DNA of 64,000 bases from Thermoflavimicrobium dichotomicum (lineage in GTDB: Bacteria > Bacillota > Bacilli > Thermoactinomycetales > Thermoactinomycetaceae), in NCBI RefSeq assembly GCF_900114055.1, contig NZ_FORR01000001.1, forward strand, positions 457,221 to 521,220, in the 5' to 3' direction. Positions 1 to 8,370 of the stretch are shown piece by piece. Below the pieces are notes generated by a model that made no database searches, had not been told where the DNA came from, and was given only the letters and a program-made list of their open reading frames with translations. A program made the translations under genes and the position numbers. How positions within the stretch are numbered: position 1 is the first letter of the stretch; each line of letters begins with the position of its first letter.

Positions 1-56
1 TCGAAAAAGAGTTAATATTCAAATCTATTAATGAATTTGGAGGGGAGTGATGGTCT

Positions 57-2201
57 GTGTCCCAGCACAAACCGCAAATTCTTGCCATTGATGCTGGCGG
101 AACGATGACTGACACGTTTATCATTGACGACCGTGGAGAGTTTGTCGTCGGAAAGGCGCAGACGACTCCGGAAGACGAGTCGGTCGGCCTCTTGAATTCT
201 GCTGAGGATGCCCTTCTGTATTGGGGCATGACAGGAGAAGAGGCGTTTCCGCAGATGCTGACCGGGGTTTATTCCGGCACCGCAATGCTTAACCGCCTTG
301 TGTCCCGCAAAGGGCGTAGGGTCGGGTTGATCGTTAACAAGGGCATGGAGGACTTTCACCGGATGGGACGTGCTGTGCAGTCGCACCTCGGATACTCATA
401 TTCGGACCGACTACACCTTAACACACATCATTATGATCCGCCGCTGGTGCCCCGTGAGTGGACTCGTGGCGTGACAGAACGGGTCGACATGTTTGGAAAC
501 GTTGTCATTCCGCTTTATGAACACGAAGTCGAGCCTGCTGTGCGGGAATTGGTCGAAGAAGGGGTTGAGGCCATCGTCATCAGTCTGTTGCATTCGTACA
601 AAAATCCGGTTCATGAGCGGCGCGTGCGCGACATCGCCCGCGAGACGATCCAAAAGATGGGAAAGGATATCCCGGTGTTCGCATCAGTGGATTACTATCC
701 GGTGCGCAAAGAGTCCCATCGGACGAACACGACCATTCTGGAGGCGTACGCGGCAGACCCTTCGCGCCATACTCTCGAGAAGGTCAACCAGAGGCTCAGC
801 GAGAAAGGGGCAAAGTTCGACATCCGCGTCATGGCGAGCCACGGGGGAACCATTAGCTTTCGCGCCAACGAGTTGGCCCGCACATTGGTGTCCGGCCCGA
901 TCGGTGGAGTTGTCGGTGCCAAGTATTTGGGCGAGCATCTGGGTATCTCCAACATTGCTTGTTCGGACATTGGGGGAACCAGTTTTGACGTTGCACTGAT
1001 CACTCAAGGGGACTTCACTATCAACACCAGTCCGGATATGGCTCGTTTGGTATTGTCGCTGCCGCTGGTGTCAATGGACTCCATTGGAGCAGGTACCGGT
1101 AGCTTTGTCCGTGTCGATCCCTACACGAAGTCGATCGTTCTAGGACCTGACAGCGCCGGATACCGGGTGGGTGTTTGCAATCCGAACGGAGGTATCGACA
1201 CGATCACCGTGTCCGACTGCCACGTGGTGCTAGGTCTCATCAACCCCGACAACTTCCTCGGTGGGCAAGTGAAGCTGGAGCGGGAGCGCGCATACGAGGC
1301 TGTCAAAACCCAACTAGCCGAACCGCTCGGGTTGTCGGTGGAAGAGGCATCCTATGGTGTTATCGAGCTGCTCGAGTCGCAGTTGCGTAACTACCTGGAG
1401 TCGATGATCACCGGTAAGGGCTATTCCCCCACACAATTTGTTTGCTTCTCCTACGGTGGCGGAGGACCGCTGCACACCGCCGGTTACGTAAAAGGGCTGG
1501 GCTTTGAGGATGTCTTGGTGCCCGCGTGGGCGGCTGGATTTTCTGCGTTCGGTTGCGGGGCAGCTGATTTTGAATACCGGTACGATATGACCTTGGACAT
1601 CAACGTCCCCGACGGAGCGGCAGAAAATCAGAAGACCGAAGCCGCTAGTGTACTGCAAAGGGCATGGAGCGAACTGCAGGAAAAAGTGACAGAAGAGTTT
1701 GTTAAGAACGGCTTTTCACGCGATGATGTCCGCTTCCGGCTGTTTTTCCGCATGCAGTACCAAGGCCAGCTCAACGACCTGGAAATCGAGTCACCTCTGA
1801 TGCATGTGGAAACGGTAGACCACTGGGACGCGCTTGTGAACGCATTCGAAGAAACTTACGGTCGGGTGTATGCCAAAGCGGCCCGTTCGCCAGAACTCGG
1901 GTACACCATTACGGGTGCCATCGTACGTGGCGTCGTCGACATACCGAAGCCCAAGATCCCAGAAGAGGAGCTGGCTGGAGAAGAGCCACCGAAAGAGGCC
2001 TATCTCGGCAAACGGCGGGTATACTGGGCCGGCGAGTGGATCGAGGCTGACATCTGGGAGATGGAAGCCCTCAAGGCAGGCAACCGTATCAAGAGCTTCG
2101 CGATCATTGAGTCACCAGCGACCACGTTTGTAGTGCCCTTTGGATTTGAAACCGTTCTCGATTCGCACCGCATTTTCCATCTGCGGGAAGTATCCCGTTA
2201 A
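57..2201 (+). CDS. acxA: Acetone carboxylase beta subunit (hydantoinase A/oxoprolinase family)
   Basis: Likely the ATP-binding beta subunit of acetone carboxylase, which turns acetone and bicarbonate into acetoacetate using ATP. The 714-residue protein opens with the ASKHA phosphate-binding motif DAGGTMTDTF (residues about 12-21) and has a second one, SDIGGTSFDVAL, near residue 303. Length matches known AcxA proteins (about 717). A GTG start is chosen because GGAGGGG lies 11 bases upstream. It is the first gene of an acxA-acxB-acxC run with short gaps; the gene order and the gamma subunit separate it from hydantoinases or 5-oxoprolinases. Its control region lies outside the window. Confidence 0.9.
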   Translation: MSQHKPQILAIDAGGTMTDTFIIDDRGEFVVGKAQTTPEDESVGLLNSAEDALLYWGMTGEEAFPQMLTGVYSGTAMLNRLVSRKGRRVGLIVNKGMEDFHRMGRAVQSHLGYSYSDRLHLNTHHYDPPLVPREWTRGVTERVDMFGNVVIPLYEHEVEPAVRELVEEGVEAIVISLLHSYKNPVHERRVRDIARETIQKMGKDIPVFASVDYYPVRKESHRTNTTILEAYAADPSRHTLEKVNQRLSEKGAKFDIRVMASHGGTISFRANELARTLVSGPIGGVVGAKYLGEHLGISNIACSDIGGTSFDVALITQGDFTINTSPDMARLVLSLPLVSMDSIGAGTGSFVRVDPYTKSIVLGPDSAGYRVGVCNPNGGIDTITVSDCHVVLGLINPDNFLGGQVKLERERAYEAVKTQLAEPLGLSVEEASYGVIELLESQLRNYLESMITGKGYSPTQFVCFSYGGGGPLHTAGYVKGLGFEDVLVPAWAAGFSAFGCGAADFEYRYDMTLDINVPDGAAENQKTEAASVLQRAWSELQEKVTEEFVKNGFSRDDVRFRLFFRMQYQGQLNDLEIESPLMHVETVDHWDALVNAFEETYGRVYAKAARSPELGYTITGAIVRGVVDIPKPKIPEEELAGEEPPKEAYLGKRRVYWAGEWIEADIWEMEALKAGNRIKSFAIIESPATTFVVPFGFETVLDSHRIFHLREVSR

Positions 2202-2224
2202 CCTTTGTAAGGAGGGATTGTTCC

Positions 2225-4513
2225 ATGGCGATTCGTGAGAGCGATTTGGCTGCGAAACAGACGAAAACCATCGGATGGAACGGCAAGACATTGAAAGAGA
2301 TGCGCCGCGAAATCGATGAGTTGACGAAGGAAACTGGTTATTACGCAGGTTTGGAGAAACTACCGTTCAAAGAATCGGAGCCGATCCGTTTTGAGAAAAT
2401 TTTCGCCAAGTTGCGCGGCGGTGTTGTACACGCCCGGGAGACAGCCAAGCGCGTGGCTGCTTCCCCCATTGTCGAACAAGAAGGAGAATTATGCTTCACC
2501 CTTTATACTCCGGAAGGAGATTCGGTAGTCACGTCAACGGGTATCATTATTCACGTTGGAACGATGGGCTCGGCGATTAAGTTTATGATTGAAAATGATT
2601 ATGAGGAAAATCCAGGAATTGAACCAGGGGATATCTTCTGCAACAACGACTGTCAGGTTGGTAATGTTCACCCCTGTGACGTCCATACCATTGTCCCGAT
2701 TTTCTGGGAAGGGGAAGTCGTTGGTTGGGTCGGTGGGGTCACACACGTCATCGACACCGGTGCCACAGCTCCCGGAAGCATGTGCGTCGGACCAGTGACG
2801 CGCTACGATGATGGTTACCAGATAGCTTGTCGCAAGATCGGTCGTAATGACGAACTGTTGCGCGATTGGCTGGTCGAAAGCCAGCGATCGATTCGGACGA
2901 CGAAGTACTGGCTGCTCGACGAGCGGACACGCGTGGCCGGTTGCCACATGATCCGTGACCTGGTTCTGAGCATCATCGAAGAGGAAGGGATTGACGCGTA
3001 TAAGCAATTTATTCGCGAGCTCATCGAAGAAGGGCGGCGTGGACTCATCAACCGCCTGAAAGCGATGACAGTCCCTGGAAAATATCGGCAAGTGGCGTTT
3101 GTTGATGTCCCGTATCGCCATCCCGATGTGGATGTCCCGCCTTATGCCAAGGTTGACACGATCATGCACGCGCCTTCAGAAATTACCATTAATCCCGACG
3201 GCAGCTGGGAGCTGAGTTTCGATGGTGCGAGCCGTTGGGGTTGGCACAGCTACAACGCACAACCCATCGCGTTCACCAGCGGTATTTGGGTCATGATGAC
3301 ACAAACACTGATCCCGAACGACCGCGTGAACGATGGTGCGGTCTATGCCACCCAATTTGTGCTCCCTGAGGGAGGCTGGATGAAGCCCGACGACATCCGC
3401 ACGGCTCACAGTTATGCATGGCATTTCCTCGTTTCCGCTTGGAGCCCCTTGTGGCGTGGCCTGAGCCGGGCTTACTTCAGCCGTGGCTATTTGGAAGAAG
3501 TGAATGCCGGCAACGCAAATACGAGCAACTGGTTGCAGGGTGGAGGGTTTAACCAGTACGACACCATCCATGCCGTGAACAGTTTTGAGGCTGCCGCTGA
3601 GGGAACTGGTGCTTCGGCTGTGCGAGACGGTCTTGATCATGCGGCCGCGATCTGGAATCCCGAAGGTGACATGGGAGACATGGAAATCTGGGAGCTGGCT
3701 GAGCCACTGCTATATCTTGGCCGGTCGATCAAACCTAATACCGGCGGGTATGGAAAGTACCGCGGCGGCTGTGGCTACGAAACCCTACGCATGGTGTGGA
3801 ACGCCAAGGACTGGACAATGTTCTTTATGGGAAATGGTTACATGTCGAGCGACTGCGGACTGATGGGCGGCTATCCAGCGGCTGCAGGATACCGCTTCGA
3901 AGCGCACGGAACCGACCTGAAGGAGCGCTTCGAAAAACGGTTACCGTTCCCACAAGGCGGAGATCCCAATCCAGACGATCCACAATACGAAAAAGTTCTC
4001 GAGTCGAAAGAGATCAAGCGCGACAAGCAGGCCATCACCACGGAAGCCATTTTCGAAAACTACGACCTGTACCTCAATTACCTGCGTGGAGGTCCTGGTT
4101 TCGGCGATCCGCTGGAGCGCAAGCCTGAGCATATCGAAGCGGATCTCAATGGTGGCTACCTCTTGCCTGAGTACGCTGAAAAAGTGTACGGGGCCGTGTT
4201 CACCCGCGATGAAAAAGGGCGCTATCACGTTGATCCGAAGAAGACGGAGGAACGACGCAAGCAAATCCGTCAGGAGCGACTCAAGCGAGGCAAGCCAACG
4301 CGTGAGTGGATGAAGAAAGAACGTGAGCGCATTCTGCGCAAGGAAGCTGCTGTGCAAGTTCAGCATATGTACGCCTCCAGCTTTTCCTTGAGCGAAAAGT
4401 TCTTAAATGAATTCCGCACTTTCTGGAACTTGCCGGAAAGCTGGGTGGTAACGGAAGAGGAGTTGGAAGTTCCTACATTCGGGTCCAAGTTGAAACTTAC
4501 TGAAAGCATTTGA
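2225..4513 (+). CDS. acxB: Acetone carboxylase alpha subunit (hydantoinase B family)
   Basis: Catalytic alpha subunit of acetone carboxylase, 762 residues, near the usual length of about 776. HyuB-type features run through the whole protein, including a DIFCNNDCQVGN segment near residue 138 and the GGGFNQYDT and GYGKYRGGCG glycine-rich stretches. In characterised enzymes this subunit carries the manganese site where phosphorylated acetone and bicarbonate react. A strong AAGGAGGGA site precedes the ATG. It lies 23 bp after acxA and 16 bp before acxC, so the three are co-transcribed. The last 60 residues are rich in Lys, Arg and Glu. Confidence 0.9.
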   Translation: MAIRESDLAAKQTKTIGWNGKTLKEMRREIDELTKETGYYAGLEKLPFKESEPIRFEKIFAKLRGGVVHARETAKRVAASPIVEQEGELCFTLYTPEGDSVVTSTGIIIHVGTMGSAIKFMIENDYEENPGIEPGDIFCNNDCQVGNVHPCDVHTIVPIFWEGEVVGWVGGVTHVIDTGATAPGSMCVGPVTRYDDGYQIACRKIGRNDELLRDWLVESQRSIRTTKYWLLDERTRVAGCHMIRDLVLSIIEEEGIDAYKQFIRELIEEGRRGLINRLKAMTVPGKYRQVAFVDVPYRHPDVDVPPYAKVDTIMHAPSEITINPDGSWELSFDGASRWGWHSYNAQPIAFTSGIWVMMTQTLIPNDRVNDGAVYATQFVLPEGGWMKPDDIRTAHSYAWHFLVSAWSPLWRGLSRAYFSRGYLEEVNAGNANTSNWLQGGGFNQYDTIHAVNSFEAAAEGTGASAVRDGLDHAAAIWNPEGDMGDMEIWELAEPLLYLGRSIKPNTGGYGKYRGGCGYETLRMVWNAKDWTMFFMGNGYMSSDCGLMGGYPAAAGYRFEAHGTDLKERFEKRLPFPQGGDPNPDDPQYEKVLESKEIKRDKQAITTEAIFENYDLYLNYLRGGPGFGDPLERKPEHIEADLNGGYLLPEYAEKVYGAVFTRDEKGRYHVDPKKTEERRKQIRQERLKRGKPTREWMKKERERILRKEAAVQVQHMYASSFSLSEKFLNEFRTFWNLPESWVVTEEELEVPTFGSKLKLTESI

Positions 4514-4529
4514 TGGGGGGGAGACGTAT

Positions 4530-5030
4530 ATGGCACAGGAATATGACCGTCGGACAATCGAAGAGTTGGTCGACGGGACTATCGGATTCCCGAAGCTGAA
4601 GGAGATGCTGTCGTCCTTTAAGGATCCTGGCCGGTTTGACACCTACGTGAGCATTCTGCAGGAGCGGGTGCCGTGGGACGACAAGATTTTGCTCCCATAC
4701 GGCGAGCACTTGTACGTGGTGCTGAAAAAAGACGGCTCTCGTGTAATCAAGTGCGATTGCGGACACGAGTTCGGCGATTACCGGCAGAATTGGAAGCTAA
4801 ATGCCCTTGTGTACGTACGCGATGATGAACAAAAGATGGCGGAACTGTATCCCAAACTTCTGGCACCCGATCCGCAATGGCAAGTCATCCGCGAATACTA
4901 CTGTCCGGGTTGCGGCACACAGCTGGAGGTAGAAGCCGTTACTCCATGGTATCCGGTTATTCACGATTACGAGCCTGACATTGATGCGTTTTATGAACAA
5001 TGGCTAGGTCGACCTGTTCCGAAACCCTAA
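4530..5030 (+). CDS. acxC: Acetone carboxylase gamma subunit
   Basis: Small gamma subunit of the alpha2-beta2-gamma2 acetone carboxylase complex, 166 residues against about 168 in known AcxC. Two cysteine pairs, C75-x-C77 and C125-x-x-C128, form a probable zinc-binding site, as expected for this family. A GGGGGGAGA ribosome site lies upstream of the ATG. It is the last gene of the operon and is followed by a clear intrinsic terminator. Its presence distinguishes acetone carboxylase from two-subunit hydantoinases and from acetophenone carboxylase. Confidence 0.88.
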   Translation: MAQEYDRRTIEELVDGTIGFPKLKEMLSSFKDPGRFDTYVSILQERVPWDDKILLPYGEHLYVVLKKDGSRVIKCDCGHEFGDYRQNWKLNALVYVRDDEQKMAELYPKLLAPDPQWQVIREYYCPGCGTQLEVEAVTPWYPVIHDYEPDIDAFYEQWLGRPVPKP

Positions 5031-5047
5031 ATCTTCCTAGCACAGTA

Positions 5048-5079
5048 GAAAAACCCGCCGCTATTGGGCGGGGTTTTTC
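5048..5079 (+). terminator. Intrinsic terminator of acxABC
   Basis: CCCGCC and GGCGGG arms around a short loop, with A's on the left and a T5 run on the right. It ends the acetone carboxylase operon and may also serve the convergent mogA-like gene. Confidence 0.8.
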
Positions 5080-5187
5080 ATTGCGGTTTGTCATCTGATT
5101 CAAACATGGGGGTCCGGGTTTTTTCCGTTTGCGTCATAACGTGGTGCGGGCGATCTCAACTTCAGCCATGATCGCGGTGATGACAGT

Positions 5188-5664
5188 TCAGTGACGGGTA
5201 TCTCCGGCGATGAGAGCCAAAGCATGCGGCAGGACATCCTCAATGACCCTAAAACATTCTTCCACTCCTTTGGGACTGCCCGGAAGGTTGATGATCAGTG
5301 TTTGATTGCGGATGCCTGCAACTGCTCGGGACAAGATGGCGTATTTTGTATATTTCCATGTGGCAGCCCGCATCGCTTCACATAGCCCGGGCGCCTCTTT
5401 GTCGATGACAGCTTTCGTCGCTTCTGGTGTGACGTCACGAGGACCAAAACCGGTTCCGCCTGTAGTCAGAATCAGGTTGCATCCCACTTCGTCGGCCAGT
5501 GTGGTGAGAGTTTCTTCGATGAGTTCCCGCTCGTCAGGGATGACTCGATGTGCGACGATATCCCATTTTGCGCACAATTTTTTAAGCAGGGCCCCGCTGG
5601 TATCCTCCCGTACACCTCTGGCAGAACCATCACTGATCGTGACAATGCCCACTTTTATTTGCAT
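5188..5664 (-). CDS. Molybdenum cofactor biosynthesis protein, MogA/MoaB family
   Basis: A 158-residue MoCF_biosynth-domain protein. The family signature TTGGTGFGPRDVTPEAT lies at residues 67-83 and NLPGSPKGVEE near residue 125; both form the molybdopterin/ATP pocket. MogA adenylylates molybdopterin before molybdate insertion. MoaB paralogues share the same fold, so the exact member cannot be fixed from sequence alone. It is convergent with acxC. It plausibly supplies cofactor to the CO dehydrogenase encoded downstream. A purine-rich ribosome site precedes the ATG on the - strand. Confidence 0.85.
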   Translation of the reverse strand: MQIKVGIVTISDGSARGVREDTSGALLKKLCAKWDIVAHRVIPDERELIEETLTTLADEVGCNLILTTGGTGFGPRDVTPEATKAVIDKEAPGLCEAMRAATWKYTKYAILSRAVAGIRNQTLIINLPGSPKGVEECFRVIEDVLPHALALIAGDTRH

Positions 5665-6302
5665 CCAGTTTCCCTCCTCTCAAATTTAAAATAATTAAGG
5701 GGAATTTCCATATTTATCTATATTTGAGTATATTTCCAGAGACGGTTAACTGCCTCCTTTCTGCCCGTCAAAACAAAAATGGCCGCTTTCGCTTCCGGAT
5801 TTTTTTGCCAAAAACGTGAGGTCGATTGCTTTTCACATGTTATGGATTTTCAGTGCCGCAATGCTGGAGACTGTCAAGACTGTCAACGCTTGGCACGATG
5901 TTATTCATTGAAATGGGTTCGTATGTATTCCCTCGATAGCATGATTGGACCAGAAGAGGGGCTTTTTTCGTGCATGATTCGTACATAAAGAGTAATCGTT
6001 TGATTAGGAAATATCAATCGGAGTTTTCAGTGCTAGACAGTATTGTATTAAATTTTTGAAAAACCTATTTATACAATAACCCAAAAATAATGATAAAATC
6101 AATTGATAATGGAGCGAATCCAAGAAAAGGATGGAAAAAGTGGAGGGAATTCATTGGAAAGAAAAGCTGATCCAATGTGTTCTGGAATATTGGCAAGCGT
6201 TGAGACTTCTCTTTCGCTTTGAATTATCGAATGATTTAATATAATAAAAATATGATGTTGAAAAAAGAATAGGAGGAAAAATCATAGAAAGGGGAACCTT
6301 TA
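5665..6302. other. AT-rich gap, no convincing gene
   Basis: About 640 bases between mogA and a gene remnant. It is much poorer in G+C than the genes on either side. A 69-codon Cys-rich frame at 5779-5988 (+) has no ribosome site and no recognisable homology. I see no RNA gene. It reads as decayed sequence between two islands. Confidence 0.5.
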
Positions 6303-6442
6303 GGAATTCCCGAAATCTGGCATAAGGATTCGAAATTGGAAATTATTGATGGAGCAAGTCATGGCTTCATGGATCATTTACCAGTTGTTGAGAAGATGTA
6401 AATGAATTGGTTTTTAAGGCATTTTCTGCTTTAACATCATGA
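6303..6442 (+). pseudogene. Remnant of an alpha/beta-hydrolase C-terminus
   Basis: In one frame the sequence reads LEIIDGASHGF then MDHLPVVEKM and stops at 6399. A -1 shift continues it as VNELVFKAFSALTS to a stop at 6440. The GASHGF segment resembles the catalytic-histidine end of alpha/beta hydrolases (lysophospholipase or dienelactone-hydrolase type). No upstream part of the gene is present, so this is a 3' fragment with a frameshift. Confidence 0.45.
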
Positions 6443-6722
6443 ACATGGTAAAGGGAAAGGAATGCAACCTTCACTGAGGTATGTGAAATTTTTGGATGTC
6501 GGCTTTCGATTTAACTAAAACTGTAGTGTTAACCAATGATTTTTTTACTTTGTTTTTCTATAATTACAAATAGGATAAACTAATTGATCTTGGTATTTAT
6601 TCGTGATATTATACATTATAGGAAAAATTCCTTATGCGTAGGGGGTGTGGTTGATTCTCCAGTGTTTGGATGGAGATAGGGATGATTGGCAGTCAGGATA
6701 TGGGATGTAGGCAAAAAGAACG

Positions 6723-6736
6723 AGTAAGCGCTTTCT
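6723..6736. promoter_or_regulatory. Candidate cre (CcpA) site upstream of cox genes
   Basis: AGTAAGCGCTTTCT matches the catabolite-responsive element consensus (TGNAANCGNTNNCA-like) at the central AAGCGCTTT and departs at the outer T and A. It lies about 240 bp upstream of coxM and 90 bp upstream of the candidate riboswitch. This would fit glucose repression of CO use. Only one site is seen and the promoter is not mapped. Confidence 0.4.
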
Positions 6737-6811
6737 ATGAGTCGAGTCCAAGGGAGATCACCTGATCTTCCTGTTTGACGTTTAGCCGCGGAAGACCCTT
6801 TGGCGGTAGTA

Positions 6812-6922
6812 CGGGCTGGGTCATCCAAGTTGCTGTATATCATTGCGACTGGACTTTGCCCACATGGCAAGGTATCGGGGTATCCGCCAGGGCTTAGGCA
6901 ATCCGATTGTCGCGGAAGTCTG
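6812..6922 (+). ncRNA. Candidate molybdenum-cofactor (Moco) riboswitch in coxM leader
   Basis: A leader just before the CO dehydrogenase genes folds as nested stems: CGGGC (6812-6816) with GTCTG (6918-6922); GCGAC (6845-6849) with GTCGC (6909-6913); a hairpin TTGCC/GGCAA (6856-6870); and ATCGG (6874-6878) with CCGAT (6903-6907) enclosing GCC/GGC. TGGGTCA follows the 5' outer strand, CCGCCAGGGC lies in the core, and GGAA precedes the 3' outer strand. These match, from memory, the order of conserved blocks in the E. coli moaA Moco RNA. About 20 bases after TGGGTCA look like an insertion. It ends 28 bases before the coxM ribosome site, so translational control is plausible. Confidence 0.55.
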
Positions 6923-6964
6923 ATTGATGCAAAACGCAAGTTAAAATGCAAAGGAGGTTCCGCG

Positions 6965-7849
6965 TTGTTTCCGAACTCATTTGAGTACATAGCCCCAAAG
7001 ACACTGATGGAGGCTATCGAACTGTTGAAGCAGCACGGCTACGACGCGAAAGTGGTCGCAGGTGGACAAAGTCTGTTGCCGATGATGAAATTGCGCGTGG
7101 CTGCACCATCGATCCTGATCGACATCAACAACATTGATGAACTAAAAGGTTGGCGAAATGAAAGCGGTTACCTTCGGATCGGAGCTCTGACCCGGCACGC
7201 GGATCTGGAGCATTCGGAGGAATTGCGGGAACAGTATCCGCTGTTGGCTGAGACCGCTGTATGGATTGCTGATCCTCTTGTGCGCAACCTGGGTACAGTC
7301 TGCGGGTCGTTGGCGCACGCTGATCCTGGCTCCGACTGGGGAGCAGCCATGTTGGCGTTGCATGCCCAGGTCGAGGTGGCTGGGCCTGAAGGGAAACGGC
7401 AGGTTCCTATTGACGACTTTTTCGTGGACACATTCACTCCGGCGCTTGAGGAGACCGAGATCGTCACGGCAGTACTTGTTCCGACGCCGGTGGGCCGGGT
7501 TGGCGGACGATATCTGAAGATTGAACGGAAAGCTGGCGACTTCGCGATTGCCGGACTGGCAGTCCATGTTTCACTGGCATCCGATGGAACCGTGGCTGAA
7601 GCAGGGTTTGGCATTTGTGCGTGCGGTCCGATTCCGCTGCGTGGGAAGCGGGCGGAAGAGTACTTGTTGGGCAAGAAGCTGACCCCAGAGACGATTGAAG
7701 CTGCCTCCCGCTTGGTCCCGGAAGATGCTGAACCGGCGGATGATCTGCGCGGCAGTGCGGAGTACAAACGGGATGTCCTGCGCGTGTTTGCCAAACGGGG
7801 ATTGTCTGATATCGCAAAAGAATTGCAGGGAGAGGTGGTACTGCGATGA
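6965..7849 (+). CDS. coxM: Aerobic CO dehydrogenase medium (FAD) subunit
   Basis: FAD-binding subunit of the molybdenum hydroxylase, 294 residues. It starts [13 protein letters not shown] and carries the FAD-pyrophosphate motif [13 protein letters not shown] (residues about 33-45) and a second FAD segment [16 protein letters not shown] near residue 105. In the complex it takes electrons from the CoxS iron-sulfur clusters and passes them to quinone. The TTG at 6965 is chosen because AAGGAGG sits 7 bases upstream. A longer reading from 6800 would run through the riboswitch-like leader and lacks a ribosome site. It overlaps coxS by 4 bp (ATGA). Confidence 0.88.
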   Translation: MFPNSFEYIAPKTLMEAIELLKQHGYDAKVVAGGQSLLPMMKLRVAAPSILIDINNIDELKGWRNESGYLRIGALTRHADLEHSEELREQYPLLAETAVWIADPLVRNLGTVCGSLAHADPGSDWGAAMLALHAQVEVAGPEGKRQVPIDDFFVDTFTPALEETEIVTAVLVPTPVGRVGGRYLKIERKAGDFAIAGLAVHVSLASDGTVAEAGFGICACGPIPLRGKRAEEYLLGKKLTPETIEAASRLVPEDAEPADDLRGSAEYKRDVLRVFAKRGLSDIAKELQGEVVLR

Positions 7850-8370
7850 AGATCCGGGTTCGCGTCAACGGGCAGTCATACGAATCTGATGTGGAGCCGC
7901 GGAAGTTGCTGGCCTATTACTTGCGGGAGGACTTGGGGCTTACCGGTACCCATATTGGATGCGACACGACCACCTGCGGTGCCTGTACGGTACTGCTTGA
8001 CGGAAAGGCGGTCAAATCGTGTACGGTGTTGGCTGTTCAAGCCAACGGACGTGATGTGATGACTGTGGAAGGTCTGGAGCAGGATGGCCAGTTGCATCCG
8101 TTGCAAACGGCGTTTTGGGAGGAGCATGGTCTACAGTGCGGTTATTGTACCCCTGGCATGCTGATGTCCGGTTACGCTCTGTTGCAAGACAATCCAAATC
8201 CATCGGAAGAGGAGATCCGGAGAGGAATTTCTGGAAACATCTGCCGTTGTACGGGATATGTGAATATCGTGAAAGCCATCCAATCGGCTGCGAATAAATT
8301 GGCTGATGCGGCCGAAGAATCTGGAGACTCTGCCAAGGAGGTGTCGACCAGTGGCTCTTCATCAGACTGA
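7846..8370 (+). CDS. coxS: Aerobic CO dehydrogenase small (2Fe-2S) subunit
   Basis: Iron-sulfur subunit with two [2Fe-2S] clusters, 174 residues. The plant-ferredoxin-type cluster uses C39, C44, C47 and C59. The second, alpha-helical cluster uses C98 and C101 (QCGYCTPG) and C133 and C135 (GNICRCTG). All eight ligands are present. It relays electrons from the Mo-Cu site of CoxL to the CoxM flavin. The start overlaps the end of coxM and its 3' end overlaps coxL by 20 bp, the tight coupling usual for these genes. The Ser-rich C-terminal tail after residue about 155 is a lineage-specific extension. Confidence 0.92.
   Translation: MKIRVRVNGQSYESDVEPRKLLAYYLREDLGLTGTHIGCDTTTCGACTVLLDGKAVKSCTVLAVQANGRDVMTVEGLEQDGQLHPLQTAFWEEHGLQCGYCTPGMLMSGYALLQDNPNPSEEEIRRGISGNICRCTGYVNIVKAIQSAANKLADAAEESGDSAKEVSTSGSSSD

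Noticed and set aside
5779..5988. 69-codon Cys-rich frame after mogA
   Set aside because: No ribosome site, no family resemblance, and it lies in decayed AT-rich sequence.
6800..6964. Longer N-terminus of CoxM from a TTG at 6800
   Set aside because: It would translate the riboswitch-like leader and lacks a ribosome site; AAGGAGG marks 6965.
6721..6964. Sigma-54 (-24/-12) promoter for the cox genes
   Set aside because: Candidate GG and GC dinucleotides near 6685-6705 do not have the required 10-base spacing and core.
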